A DNA stretch of 64,000 nt from Paraphoma chrysanthemicola (GCA_020744225.1 JAGMWG010000014.1:1224690-1288689), one strand, 5' to 3'; shown: positions 1 to 12,487, counted from the stretch's first letter. Translations and numbers: made by a program. Notes: generated by a model not told the origin, from the sequence alone.

Positions 1-247
1 TAAACTATATATTGTAAACAGCAGCACGTCACCGCATAGGTGCTGCTTAGGCTAATTCCGCATAAGAATAAAGAACGTGTCAACTGTGCCGAAATTTGGC
101 GTGCTACAATTCGCAAGATGAATATTCTAAAACAATCAGGGTAGCAGCCTTGATCCCTTTGCGGGCAACAATCTGGCGGCGCACACGTTACAAGTGATCC
201 ATCATGAACTCACAAGCTCTTCTATCTTAGAAACATGACCAAAGGAT

Positions 248-2499
248 CTATCTGACTAGTTCCAACACTTCCTCTAGCTGACTTACAGGAGAAGAGCCCG
301 TCACTGCCGTGCCGTCTCTTGGTCTCCCGTTATTGGAGCTCATCTTATCGATCATGAGCGTCGCAACCCTGTGATATTCCGGAGCGTGTCGCAGCCAGCC
401 ACTGTCTTCTAAGTGTTCATCGGAAGATGCAGAGGTATCGAAAGCAAGTACATTGGTCGGAACATTGAGTCGCCGTTCCCAAGCAGCGCTCCATATGTTG
501 AGGCTGCTACGCAAAGCGGAGATTGTAGAGAATGAGTTACAAAGCGACATCGATTGACATAGAATTACTGCTTGGATGGCTTATCGCGAACTAGGATTAG
601 CGTCAAGTTCGTGGGAGCCGACTCAAGGCTGTACTGACCGACAATTAAGGTTACGAGACAAAGAACAGACATCCCAGCCATGTCTGGCAGCTCGGTAGGG
701 TGTTCATGTTCAGAACAGAGGAGCTGGACAATATTACGGATCTTGTGCTGCCAAAAAGGCGGACGTCCCAATTCCTGCAGTACTAGTAAAAGTTCGTCCC
801 CTGTAGAAGCCCTGAAACAGGGCTCAGGACAAGGGAACGTCATGTTCAGTTCTGAGAGCTTCATCCGAGGCGGTGTACCATGGAAAATCGCGTACTGATT
901 ATCGAACAGGAATATGTAGATATAGGTCCTAGGTCGGCTCTTTAGCCCATCAGTCACTAAGACGCAGTAGGTGACTCACCTAATATATTCCTCATTCAAT
1001 ACGTATCGAGGCCAGTCGATTATCTTTAAATCCAGATCAAGATCGGTGATGTGGTTAGCCTGGTCAAATCCGAGGTCCCTTGAAGCCTATTGGTTCTATA
1101 AGCACAGAACTGATAAGCATCGTTCTTACAGTCGTACCGTTACCAGGGCCGGAAACAATTCATCTCGAACCCGGTTCTTGGTATCCTGAAGACCTTCCCA
1201 ATGCTGCACCACGCAGACAAGTAGTGCGCTTTGCAGCAATCTTAAAGTGTCCTGCGGATTGCTCTCAAGATCTCCTCCACATGGTCTGTTGAACGTAGAC
1301 CGAATTTTCAACTGCTGAAATACCGTCCATTCTGCGACCTCTAGCCATTTCCTCGCATTCGAGGTGTCTCTTGGGCTATCCGACATGAGACAGCCTGTCA
1401 GTGCCATGATGAGAATCATGAAGCTTGGCGTTTTGTCAAGATCGAAACTAGGTCGATGAATCATGAGACAGTGAGAAGACCATCGGGTCCAGAAGAGCAG
1501 AAGATATCTTTCCAAGTTGAATGGATTGAAAAATTCGATATGCGAGTGATCCTGAATGCATTGTGAGTGCGGGCCAGCTGGCTCCGAGGAGCTAAACAAT
1601 GGGTATCCTTGAACAACATTCCAGATGGCTGTGGATTGTGGAAACAATGGGTGAGAGATCCAGGAAGACATTCGCGACAGTTCGACGACGCTTGAGCTAT
1701 TCAGGCTGGAGTTTGACTCAAGATTTGAATCGAGCCATGGCATGTTCTGCCAGTCGATCAACGAATCAAAAACATCGCCCTCGACATGGGTCTCGCTAAA
1801 TTCATCCGGTTTAGTGTAGTTGAAGACATGATGGAGGCCAGATGATTTTGTGAGTTGTATAATGAACCCGATTTGAACCCGACTTGAATGAGACCCATGA
1901 AATTTGTTTTCGCAAAGCGGACCATAGTCTGATTGATTTTGTGGTTGATTTTGTTTGGTCAGAAGGGCAGGTGGAAGACTGCCGAGTCCGATCGAACCTA
2001 ATTGGAACTTCCAGATCTCAACGTCGAATGTACCGCTTCCACGATTGTTGATGCTAGATGCCCGTTCGTAAGAGCAAACGTTAGATTTCGCAGCGCAGTT
2101 GCTGCACGGGACAGCCTGATCGCAGCGTTGTTTGTCCGCAGCGCAGCGATCGCACGCTCTTCTTCTCCGTCCTGGTGATAGCTGTGCTGGTATGGGCTCT
2201 CCAAGGAGCTTTCGTATTGGACAAGTTCTCCAGTGCTTGCGCAGAGCGTCGCTACATTACTTAGTCAGAAGCGCACAACTGCATCTATTCATGTCAAACT
2301 CACCTGCGCTTGAAATTCGACGCGCAGAAATCACACTTCCACGCCCTCCGAGCCGAGTCTGAGTACAATTAGCCATCAGTTTACGAACGATAAAATTTCG
2401 TGTTCCAAGCCTACGAGTATCGTAATGTCGCTGGAGATGGCCACTGCGTGTGAAGGTCATAGCACAGACAGGGCAAGCGTAACGATCCATCACATTCAT
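248..2499 (-). CDS. C2H2 + Zn2Cys6 fungal transcription factor, 6 exons, about 654 aa
   Basis: Predicted nuclear DNA-binding regulator. Splicing six exons (2499-2415, 2358-2304, 2251-1144, 1086-980, 928-639, 567-248) gives one uninterrupted frame of 654 codons plus stop, and every junction is GT..AG and in phase. Residues about 9-26 form a C2H2 finger (CPVC...HLQRHYDTH, completed across intron 1). Residues about 38-57 form a second one (CDFC...LRKHWRTC). Residues about 80-107 form a Zn2Cys6 cluster (CDRCAADKQRCDQ...CSNC...C). The rest resembles the fungal-specific transcription factor middle domain (WSSHCLMIHRPSF, WPRYVLNEEYIRTYIYIFL). The start is the only ATG just before finger 1. The target is unknown. 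It is transcribed divergently from the Ca2+ exchanger. The last intron is the least certain: a stop codon forces acceptor CAAGCAG over a nearer one. Confidence 0.82.
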
Positions 2500-4177
2500 T
2501 TTGCAGTCGTGTATCGTGGGGTGCGTAGTGAGGCGGTGAATAGCTGAGTGTGTGGATCTATTGATGTAATACTACTAATCACTTAAATCTCAAGTAGCCC
2601 GGTCCGATATCTTCCCCACAAATCCTGTGAGGTTGTTAGGATCGACAACATTGGGTGGATGACGATAGCTCCGCGAACATGGATATCCTAGCTGTCTGCG
2701 GGAGTCAATCCACAGTACCACTCGCGAGCATGGGGAATTGCGTTACTACGGACGGACCGTGATTGCGGGGTAACCGATTTTTAGTCTCCGAAGGAAACCT
2801 CGGAGCCGCTCCGTTCCGTTACGCCGCTAACCGTCAGTGCAATGCACTTCCCCATCGCGCACCATTTCTCTCTTTCCTCCTTCATCGTTACCTAGCAAAT
2901 CTAGAAGCACTCACAACACAGATGACGTTTGGAAGCTAGATGACACTGACGACAATGGAGATAGCGTGCACGCACCCGCGCTTGACCGACTTTAAGCAGG
3001 TGCTGAGCTGGAATTGGATGAGTAAGAGTCTGGGACTTTGATTTCTTACAAGAGATGAAGCCTTTAACAGCAGAATCAGTTCATATACCATATTGGCACG
3101 TGTAGACCCTTTGCCTTACAGCTGTGTGTATCTAAACTATCGCGTATTAAGTGACACCGAGACAACTGATCCGATTTCTCTAAGATAATGGGAAAAGAGT
3201 TCCCTGATCCTGAAAGTACAGATGTGATGTATTTCCGCTCGACATGGAATATGGACTACGGTCCCCGTGTTCCCATGTCCAGGAGAAGGACGAGCTCGGA
3301 AAATGGCCGGGAACCCTTCTGCGATACGCCCAGAATTTCTATGCTAGATCGCCCTGCGCATCTTCATAGAGTCGGTCATGGTAGTTCGCACTACCAACAA
3401 TGCTAATTTGGACGAGTAATGACCAATAAATGCCGCTATAAACAGGCTTGCAAGGGACATAGGCGTTGCCAACTCTTGTGGAGCTTGGAAAGCCGGAATA
3501 TCAGCGTTGTAAGAACATGGTCGTTAGCGCAGCTTCAGCATTGCGACACTCGCTCGTCACATCAAAGGTATTTTCGACTTTCCGACATTGCGAAGGCACT
3601 TATCCTTTCTCGTAACTCCGCTATTTCCGAGTTTCAACGCTCCGCAAACTTTCGTCTTTTGAGTACAGATCAGGATCCTTTCCTTCAATGTAGCCCTGTT
3701 GCACAATACAGCCTGGATCGCTTCCGGGAACCGATCTAGTTAGGATGATGCTATGTGCGTTGCCTGTGGCGGTGGTAATTGATAGTTTGCGGCGGTGGTG
3801 TGGCGCGCTTTCCGCATTCGGCATCGTCGCAGGAATGATGCAACCGCCACGACGGCGCATTTGATCACATCGGAATGATTCATCGCATATCGCTCATTCG
3901 ATTGGCTTCCACAACCGTCAACCGCGTCTAGATTGCTGTCAATCAAGCTCTTCTTTGCGCGTGGCACAGTCGTGGCTTAGCAGTTCCAAGGTTTCCTCGC
4001 ACGTCATTCGCCAAGCTAAGCCGGATACGCTTGCCGAATCTTGGAACGCGACGCACAAGCTCTTGCCACGCCTAGATAAGGCGGACCGACCGCCTCACTT
4101 CCCGTGCTTGTCTCACCAACAACCCCAAGTACTCTCTGTACTTCCTCCCGCTACTTCATTCACCACCACCACAATCG
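2500..4177. other. Divergent intergenic region, no gene seen
   Basis: About 1.7 kb between the starts of the transcription factor (minus) and the Ca2+/H+ exchanger (plus). Short frames here lack family motifs, coherent splice structure or coding-like composition. The segment just before the exchanger ATG is C- and A-rich (CACCACCACCACAATCGATGG), as expected for a fungal 5' leader. Confidence 0.5.
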
Positions 4178-6548
4178 ATGGGAGACGCCGACGAACCCTC
4201 TATACGCAGCGTCAAGTCTAAGGCAACTTGGCTTGGCTTGGGTCGACGCGACAAAGATCCCAATCCAGCCCTCCCCACCCATCACCCCCACACCTCCACT
4301 CATGGCGCAGATGCGAGCAACCCTAATAACGAGAAACGCGACGCCGATGATGCCACAGCCAACGGCCATGGCCTCGTCGATAGCCCTAGGTCTGTCGCGC
4401 TGCCAGTCAATACCGCGTCTGCGGGAGAGACGACTTCCGCCATAGGAGCTGAGAAGCGTCCGCTCTGGTCGCCTTCGCGCATCAAAGACGGATCGTTACG
4501 ATTTCTCAACCACACCAAGAATGCTCTTACGCATAGCTACATCAACATCATGTTGGTATTTGTGCCCATTGGTATCGCGGCCAAGTTAGCCCATTTGAAA
4601 CCCGAGATTGTCTTCTCCATGAACGCCATTGCCATCATCCCACTCGCCGGTCTCTTGGCGCATGCGACCGAAGTTGTTGCTGCACGTGTCGGAGATGCGC
4701 TTGGTGCATTACTCAATGTTTCATTCGGAAACGCGGTCGAATTGATTCTATTCATTATTCTGCTGGCCTCCGGCCAAATCGAAGTCGTGCAGGCTTCGCT
4801 GCTTGGCTCCATCTTGGCCAACCTCTTGTTAATCCTGGGCATGGCATTCCTCTTGGGAGGCTTGAAGTACCAAGAGCAAGTAAGTTTAAGATACTCATCT
4901 AACCAAATATGCATCTACTAATGCTTGTTAGGTATACAACAATACCGCGACACAAATGAGCGGTGTCATGCTTGCCCTGGCTGTCATGAGCTTGTTGCTC
5001 CCCACAGCCTTTCACTCCGCTTTCAACGACAACGCTATTGCCGATCACGAGACGCTCGTAGTTAGCCGCATCACCAGTATCATCCTGCTTCTCGTTTATG
5101 GCCTGTATTTGCTCTTCCAGCTCAAGAGTCATAGATACTTGTATGCCAGTACGCCGCAACATATCATTGACGAGGAATCTCACCCTGGTGTACTCGCGGA
5201 TGTCTTTGATTCATCAAGCTCCAGCAGCTCGTCCAGTTCAAGCAGTAGCGACAGCGAGAATTCGTCCAATTCGTCGAATGGGACAATGAAGAAGAAGGCA
5301 AAGCGCATGGTCAAGAGGTTGCGTCGCAAGTCGAGCTCCAGTTCCAAGGAGGGCCATACCATCTCCAGTGTTGGCTCGCCATCTGCTGAACTTCACAACA
5401 GCCCTTTCGAGACCGAACGCAATGGTAGTGTGGCCCCGGGTGCACTGGAAGTACCGCATGCATCCCGCCAACAATCTGTTTCGCCCGTCATGAGTGGCGA
5501 CGAGGCCGATGACGACCAGTATGCTCCCAGGGCTCGCGACTTCGAGATTGCTTCCTTCTCCTCGGTGCCGCACACGAAGCGCGAAAGGCGCAAGCACAAG
5601 CACGAGAGCAAGAAACACAAGAATCGCGACACGAGGAATCGCAATAGGCCAGAATTGGCTACATCAGCTGAGGAGAAGCCCAAGGTCGCATTCGCAGAGC
5701 AGATGCCTCCAAGTGACATGACTCCAACAAGCTCGAAGAAGCCCTACCGACCCGCTCTTCCCTCACTGCTATCCAACAACGTGTTCTCCAACCCGCAGAA
5801 TGCTGCACCGACCGGCCCTGTTCCCAATATCCGCATTGCAGCTCGTACACCTCTACGCCGCGCCAAATCACTACCAGAGCGTATGAATCGTGAGCAGTCC
5901 AATACTAGCACGGCCAACCAGCCAGCTGTATCTCCGCAGGCCGCTATGGCGATTGGTACCGATGACGATGACCGCGACGACGATTCTCCCGAGATGTCCA
6001 TCAAAGCCGCCATCTTCATGCTTCTCATCAGCACCGGTCTCGTCGCCGTTTGCGCTGACTTCATGAGCGAGGCTATTGAGCCTATGGTCGAAACTTCTGG
6101 TATCAGCCAAGCTTTTATCGGACTGATCATCATTCCCATCGTCGGTAATGCGGCTGAGCACGTCACTGCTGTCGTTGTGGCGATGAAGAACAAAATGGAT
6201 CTGGCCATCGGTATCGCTGTTGGTTCGTCCATTCAGATCGCATTGTTCATCACACCGGTCATCGTTATTCTTGGCTGGATCATGAATAAAGACATGACGC
6301 TTTACTTCAATATCTTCGAGACAGTGGCATTGTTTGTCACTGTGCTTGTCGTCAACTTCTTGGTCTTGGACGGAAGAAGTAACTACCTCGAAGGTAGTCT
6401 CCTCATTGCTGCCTACATAATTATCGCCGTGGTCAGTTACTACTATCCCGATGGCTGCGACGCCAGTGCAATCGGCGGTAGGATCTGCGGATCAAACACT
6501 GTCTCCCATGGTGTAACTCATATGGTAAAGAGGATGATCGCAATGTAA
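4178..6548 (+). CDS. Vacuolar-type Ca2+/H+ exchanger (CAX/VCX1 family), 2 exons, 772 aa
   Basis: Predicted cation/proton antiporter moving cytosolic Ca2+ into the vacuole or another acidic compartment. Exons are 4178-4879 and 4932-6548; the intron is GTAAGT..CTACTAAT..TTAG. Both CAX signature helices are present: SFGNAVELILFIILLASGQ near residue 184 and IVGNAAEHVTAVVVAMKNK near residue 638. About ten hydrophobic segments flank a long cytosolic loop (residues about 310-580). That loop begins with a run of about 12 serines followed by Asp/Glu/Ser, then basic Lys/Arg-rich and proline-rich stretches. Yeast VCX1 is about 410 aa, so roughly half of this protein is insert plus N-terminal extension. 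The family call is firm; the organelle is inferred. Confidence 0.93.
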
Positions 6549-6811
6549 CGAAGATGATACCCCAGTGCTCCAATGGGTCCTGGGTGATCATCTTCGGGTG
6601 GACGAGTGCATGGTTCGAGGGTATGTGACGAGCGGTCAACATTTGGTTTGTATGGTCTTGCTAGCCTCAGATGTAGAGAGGGTGGAGGCTTTGATTTGCA
6701 ACACAATTCCTGTCTTTTCCGATAGTTTGACACTCATTCTTCAAATTGAATGCCTACGTGGCTCACAAGCCTCGCATAATGCTCGCTTCAACTTTGCCTC
6801 TATCCCCCACT

Positions 6812-8318
6812 TCACTCATCCGCAATCTTCACCACTACCTTTGTGCTTCCTTTCGCCCCACTCTTCTGCACTTCCCATGCCTTCAAGATTCCCTCAATCC
6901 CCTCTCCTTCCACCGAGTACGCACTGGGCTTGATTATCTCTAGCTCCAACAGCTTGAACAACACCGGAATGACCTTCTTCAACAGGGCATTGAGTTCGGG
7001 AGCGATCGGCTGCCCGATCGGTCCCAGCTGGATTCCCCCAGCGGTAGTGCTAGCTAGCTCTGGTAGCGCTCCCCAACCTGTCGTGGCATAGCGTCTCGGT
7101 CCTGGTGTCGTATCCTGAAGCGCGGTGTACACAGCCGTGAGCACATCATTGTTTGCACTCACCGCATCAAAAGCATACGCCAACTTCCCGTCAGTGACGC
7201 GCTTGACTTCTTCTACAATCGCATCCGTACTCTGCTTATAATCAATCGTGGCACTCGCGCCTACATTCTTCAACAACTACACGTAGTAATCAGCGACGTC
7301 CTCACTCAGCAAGTTATCACCTTGTATATTCGGATTTTACATACCTCTGAGGACCCCGCACTCCCCGTCGCAACAACCTTAAACCCAGCAATCTTCAACA
7401 ACTGCACGCCAGCTTGCCCCACGCTCCCTGCGCCACCAAAGACCAGCGCCCATTCATCTCGCGCTCCGGCAGCAGGGAGATTGGCAGGGTCGGGAAGCGG
7501 GATGGCCAAGTGCTCGAAGATCCCAACTGCGGCAGTAAAGAGAGCGGTACCGATGGATGCGGCGGCGGGGAGGGAGAGGGTAGATGGGAGTGGAATGCAG
7601 ATGGTGCTGTCGAAGAGGTGGGATTCGGACCATGCTGTATAGCCCTATGAGAAAGGAGAAAGTGTTAGATGCTTTGCGTCGGGTTTCGAAGAAATCGCGA
7701 TGGTAGAAAAACTAAATCATGCCGAATTTCTAGGCCCGTTCTCTTGGTGTGCTATTGGAAGTGATGGGCGGTTGGGAAATAATACTGGAATCACGCGGAG
7801 GTGCCAACCCAAGCTTTGAAGGAAAGGAAGTGAAAAGGTACCTTTTGTCCCACGCGTGTACAGCCAAATACATAATCGCCGACTTTGAATTCGTGGCCGA
7901 GTGCGGAAACGGGATTTGGGCCGAGCTGCGTGATGACGCCGGCGGAGTCGCAACCTGGTGTGAAGGGCCAAGAGTCGACCATGGCGCCCGTGGATGCTGT
8001 GATTTCGTCTCTGGGAGGAGGTTAGATCTTGTGCTGAGGGTGTGGAGAGTAGGAAGCGATGGTGGACGTGATGATCGTTTCGAGGCTGAGGATGCGATTC
8101 CGATGGGTTGTTGCTTCATTGCAAAGGCAGAAGTAATAATATACATAGTTGAACAATAGTGAATTTTTTTTCAAGGAACGAAGAAGAGTTGCATACACAG
8201 GATTGATCGCAGTATACAGTGTCTTCACAAGGACTTGTCCCTCGCCAGGAGAAGGAGTGGGAATGTCTGATGTGACTTGTGGCGCCGCGCCAGGTTGAGC
8301 GATGGTGATGGCCTTCAT
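6812..8318 (-). CDS. Medium-chain dehydrogenase/reductase (zinc-type alcohol dehydrogenase-like / enoyl reductase-like), 4 exons, 351 aa
   Basis: Predicted NAD(P)H-dependent oxidoreductase of the MDR superfamily. Exons 8318-8197, 8010-7842, 7644-7345 and 7276-6812 join in phase to 351 residues. The N-terminal GroES-like domain has GEGQVLVKTLYTAINPVDE and FTPGCDSAGVITQLG. The Rossmann nucleotide-binding motif is VFGGAGSVGQAGVQLLKIAGF, followed by VVATGSAGSSELLKNVGAS. The C-terminus ends STKVVVKIADE. The catalytic Cys/His zinc ligands of classical alcohol dehydrogenases are not evident, so it is closer to the quinone reductase/trans-enoyl reductase group common in fungi. The substrate is unknown and no biosynthetic cluster is visible beside it. 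It is convergent with the Ca2+ exchanger, with 263 bp between stop codons. Confidence 0.88.
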
Positions 8319-9087
8319 GATCGTCCGGAATATGGTTCTGCAATATACGCTATCAAGATGCGACAACAATGCCGCCTAGGTTATGGCTTTGGGTCTGCGA
8401 CAACGTTCGAAGTAGAGTTGAGTATGGTACCTACTCTCACGGACCCTGTTACTCTTATACTGCGCGTCTATGCAACCCCATCTTCAGCTCGCAAAACCAT
8501 TCCTATCATCCTCTTTCAAGACGCTGCATGCCAAGAATATTACACTTGCTCTATGCAGCGCAGTCCAAGCCAAGTGCAGCGCAACAACGCTATTTGTAAG
8601 CTGCAGCTGCGCTTTAGTGTACGCCTTCTTGAGGCGCTGCGAGAAGCTGATTGGTCGCCGACCGAGAGGAAATGTCAGCAATGCGACGAACGCGAAAGAC
8701 GAGGAGATGCATGTAGTGTGTGGTGACGTGATGTACACAACTGTGGCTTGAGGCTGGTGGGTGATGACTGTGCACGAGGTGGTTTTCCGTTACGCGAGGT
8801 TTTCCGCTTGATGCTATTTCCGATTCGAGGCTGTACGTTTTCCGAACACGTCCATCACGATCGGACGTCGGAGCTGCCAAGTCTGCGATATCAGGATTGT
8901 GAATGGGTGTTATTATACAATCACTTCGACTTTTAATGGACGACTAAATGTGAGATACACGAAAGTCCGGAAAAGCCGCAAGTTGCGTCAACACTGTTAC
9001 ATTTGTCAGGCCCTTCCATAACATCAGTCAAGCTAAGCATAGAGATCCCAGTTCCAGCTTCAAGCCTCCATGCCCTCGGTACCTCAA
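8319..9087. other. Intergenic region, no gene seen
   Basis: About 770 bp between the MDR gene start and the deacetylase stop, both on the minus strand. Several short frames exist on both strands, but none shows motifs, splice-consistent extension or start context. It probably holds the MDR promoter and the deacetylase 3' end. Confidence 0.45.
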
Positions 9088-10219
9088 CTAACAAGATGAC
9101 TGGCCATTCGACGTGCCGTTCTTGTATGCAGCCGTCGTATCGCCCAAGCACTCCGCTATGACAATGTCAGCGCGATCCAGTAACCAAAAGATCCAGTTCT
9201 CGGACTCACCGACGGTCACCAGCTTCAGGTTGTTGTTCTTTGCCCAATTGATCAACCATGGCGTCAACGTGTCCACAGTGCTTGCATACGTCTCATGCAT
9301 GAGCGGAATATGTCCGTTTCCACCTGCACCGGCCTGAGTGAACTTCTGCTGGCTCTGCTGTGGCGTCTGGTTATTCCAGTCACCGCTGTCAACGTCATTA
9401 GTGATGACGCGGTAGCCAAGGGTCTTCATGGTCGAGAGAACACTCCCGCCGGTGGCGAGGTATGGCGGACGCATGTATGTGGGCTTTACGCCAATGATGT
9501 TGACGAGGGCTTGCTCCAGACGCGTCATTTGGCTGGTCAGGTCGGCCGTGGACAAGGAGCCGAAGTTCTAAGGTCGGTGAGTCAAACAATGGGGCTTGAA
9601 GGACGGCCTTAGCATACCTGCGGGTGAGACCAGCTGTGCGATGCGATTTGATGGCCGGCTTTATAGGCGTTCTGGAGCGCAGTCCTTTGTCCATAGATGC
9701 AGCCTGTATGTGTCAGTGGACTGATTGCGAGCCGGGAGTATGCACCAGTGGACGATGGTTGCCAGTTATCTTCGGAGAATCATACCATAAAGAGTCCCTA
9801 GATACAGCCATTGATGTTAGCGTGTATCTCACGAAGGAGTAGTGCGAGCAGATTGTACCAGTCACAAAGAATGTGCCCTTTGCACCGCCAGCTGTCAGGG
9901 TATCGACCAGCTTTTGGGTATACTGATATGGCCCGTCATCGTATGCGAGAGCGAGCTGACCAGGAGCCGCGCATTTGGTGATGACCTGATGGGTTGTCAG
10001 TCTTTGCCTTACGCCCCAATCCACATCAACGTCCGCTTTGAGGTCAAATTGGGCAACCTTGGGGTCGTTCGACTAAATTCACATGACCTATTCGTTCCAG
10101 GAATATCATACCTGGCCAGCAGCTGGACCTGATTGTCTCATCACCAACAGAGGATCAGGAATTGGCTTTGCCATAGCGACCGCCGCCAACGCAGCTACTA
10201 CAAGTGTCTTGATGCCCAT
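9088..10219 (-). CDS. Secreted polysaccharide/chitin deacetylase (CE4), 6 exons including a 12-nt micro-exon, 252 aa
   Basis: Predicted extracellular de-N-acetylase of chitin or related polymers (NodB homology). Exons 10219-10112, 9985-9859, 9797-9786, 9703-9618, 9567-9210 and 9155-9088 join in frame. Residues 1-17 (MGIKTLVVAALAAVAMA) are a signal peptide. CE4 motifs in order are LALAYDDGPY (motif 1, first Asp catalytic, second metal-binding), HQIASHSWSHPQ (motif 2, metal-binding HxxxH), YMRPPYLA (motif 3), DWNNQ (motif 4) and a late LMHET (motif 5). The 12-nt exon GGACTCTTTATG gives G-T-L-Y-G and is needed to reach the conserved YGCIY segment. The last intron (54 nt) is in frame, so its retention would not break the protein. 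Confidence 0.9.
9786..9797 (-). other. 12-nt micro-exon of the deacetylase gene
   Basis: GGACTCTTTATG sits between an intron starting GTACAA and ending CTGTATCTAG (branch-like CGCTAAC) and an intron starting GTATGATT and ending ACACATACAG (branch-like CACTGAC). Including it restores the phase and supplies the T-L-Y residues before GCIY. Skipping it is also phase-neutral (12 nt) and would remove four residues. Confidence 0.72.
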
Positions 10220-10291
10220 ATTGTTCGTCACGGCTGTTGTGGTCTTGACCTGATGCTTCTGGATGCAATGCTGGAATACGGTTGCGTTGCC

Positions 10292-10298
10292 CTTATAT
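10292..10298 (-). promoter_or_regulatory. TATA-like box upstream of the deacetylase gene
   Basis: On the minus strand the sequence reads ACATATAAGGG, about 75 nt upstream of the ATG at 10219. That spacing is usual for a fungal TATA element. The surrounding 667 bp (10220-10886), up to the stop of the next gene, show no other gene. Confidence 0.35.
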
Positions 10299-10886
10299 GT
10301 GCGTATTTGACTCGCATGACACGCTGGTAATAATGATCCAGAAACGCTTAGAGGCTCTTGGCTAGTTTATGATAAACGATAATGTTTAACCGGGGTACGG
10401 GGCACGGCAAATTGCAAGAACGTGGAGCTTCTCGTGGGGCAAAAGTTACAACGTTTTGTGGAGGGGATCATTCTATGAGCACCATGCACAAGACCGCAAG
10501 TTTGCTTGTCGGACCACAGCTTTTAGTCCTGCACGCCGTGAGTTTCGGTGCTTTGTGAAAAAGTATGGTTGACCTTGAAACACGCGAGTCATGTTCTAGG
10601 GGAAAAAATGCCCCTTCATCCGAGCCTCATCATGCTTGCCACAGCATGGGAACCGCCGGCTAAATACGCGAAAGTCCGGGGAAGCTTGGCATTAACTCTT
10701 GAAAGACGCGCGTGACGTCTCACAGTACCGAGAAGTCTCCCGTTCTGCTGAAAGGGCGTTATGGCAGCGCAATACTCTTTCGTATCGTCATCATGCATGG
10801 CTACTCAGACGCGATCAGATTGCTCCGACATGGAAGTGGGGATAAAAAGGTGCGCTGTCGGGTCAGTATATATACTCCGTTGTGTC

Positions 10887-12487
10887 TTATGTGATGTTGT
10901 CGAAATTGAAATCAGCTTGGTCCCACGAGGAAGAGTCGTGCTTGAAGCCGATGTCTATAATTTCAGGGGGATCTGAAATTGAACATCTGTTTCCGTTCTG
11001 CACCATAGCAATAGGGTTGAGCCGCGTAAAGAGTGGAGACGAAGGTATGAGCAGCGAGAGATTGCTACGGCCGGCTTGCTCCCACGGTGATCTGTATACA
11101 CCATTCACCGCCGATTTCACAACCCGAGCAAGCTTTCGTCCTTCTGGAGTGTTGAGGCCTCCTAAAGCTTGCCAAGCCATTTGCGTCGCGACGAATGCGA
11201 TCGTGTTGGATTCGGCGCCGCCCTGTCGCTGCTCGTACTCCTTGAGCTCCAAACAGGTCGCAATGTTCATAGCGGCGGTATTGCGCAAATCGATGTTGAT
11301 CGGCGATGGAGATAGATAATCTTTGATTTGTATGATGCATATGTGTACCAGGTGGTATAGAACATACGCAGTCGCCGAGATATGGTTTGCGATAGCAAGC
11401 TCTTTCGCTAGTGGTGACTGTCTCTGGCCGACGCCCAATTCAGTGGCGTTAAGGTCTTGCCATTGAGTATACAGCGAGTTGAGCTGCTCGATGATACGGT
11501 CTGTCTTCGACAAGAGTGGTTCTTTTACGTCCTGGATCATTTCAGATTCTGACCTGGAAGTGCATTCACTCATCAATTCGGTACACTCCGCCAGAACCGC
11601 AAAGAGCTCGTGGTGCAACATCCCCATACCACTAGTTTGGACAGCCGGTGCACGTTTCCATTCTTCCCTCGCATATATAGATGTCCTTGATTCTGCGAGA
11701 GCGCCAATAATGGAGACAACTCGAAGGCCGCGGAAGATGATGGCTGTTTCTCCAGTGGAGTCCTTCGGAGGCCCTCTCAAGGCCATTAAAGCTTCTATGC
11801 CCCTCTGGTGCTTTAAAAAGTTCGCCGGTCCGGTCGGCAAGAAGATCTCCAGGAGCATGCACGTCAAAGCGGTAAGAATAGTTGTGTTGGTCCTTTGTCG
11901 AATTGGGTCACCAAGAGCCACATTCAGTTGACGCAGAACCTCCCCGTACTGGTCATACCCTTTCGCGATAACTCGACTTTGGCGATGCTGAGTCCCGAAG
12001 AAGGTCACTGAAAGACTCAGAATAGCGTTACGGAGTAAAGCGAGTGCTGGATCTCGGTCGAACGTGGATGCATTCCTCTGCAAGTCAATCATGTTACAAG
12101 CAACCTCCACCCCTCCGCCTCTTAGCAGGTTCTTGCGAGTGTAGGCTAGACATATGTCTTCCTCGAAGGCGGCAAGAGACATTGCCACCGGAGAGCTTGG
12201 TATTACGACCAGGGCTTGTGTTGACGGCCGAGAAGTGAAGTGTTTGTCCTCATGTATCCAAGTAGCCTCTTTGGGCCCGTCGCATGAGAGGCCGCGTTTC
12301 TTGCATCGCAGGCATATTGGGCGTGCTTCATCTGCTTCAAGTCAGAACATCAGACTCGGACTAGATTCCGCTTTCTAGGCTTCAACAGCAACCGCCGGGA
12401 GGTCTCGAGATGTCTACACTGACCGCACTTGACTTTACGGCGCCGACAATTGGTGCAGCCTCTTGAACGTCCGCCTCTGCTCACCAT
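10887..12487 (-). CDS. Zn2Cys6 transcription factor with fungal-specific C-terminal domain, 2 exons, 502 aa
   Basis: Predicted nuclear regulator. Exon 1 is 12487-12424 and exon 2 is 12331-10887; the intron (GTCAGT..CAG) splits the zinc cluster. The joined N-terminus reads RGCTNCRRRKVKCDE then ARPICLRCKKRGLSC, a perfect C-x2-C-x6-C-x6-C-x2-C-x6-C binuclear cluster at residues about 9-36. The long helical remainder (FEEDICLAYTRKNLLRGGG, LLRNAILSLSVTFFGTQH, LTCMLLEIFLPTGP) matches the fungal transcription factor domain 2 type. The start is the ATG just before the cluster. Target genes are unknown. It lies tail to head with the CE4 gene, but 667 bp away. Confidence 0.88.

Noticed and set aside
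3188..3739. Two short plus-strand frames upstream of the Ca2+ exchanger
   Set aside because: No motifs, no coding-like composition, and multiple overlapping frames of similar length on both strands.
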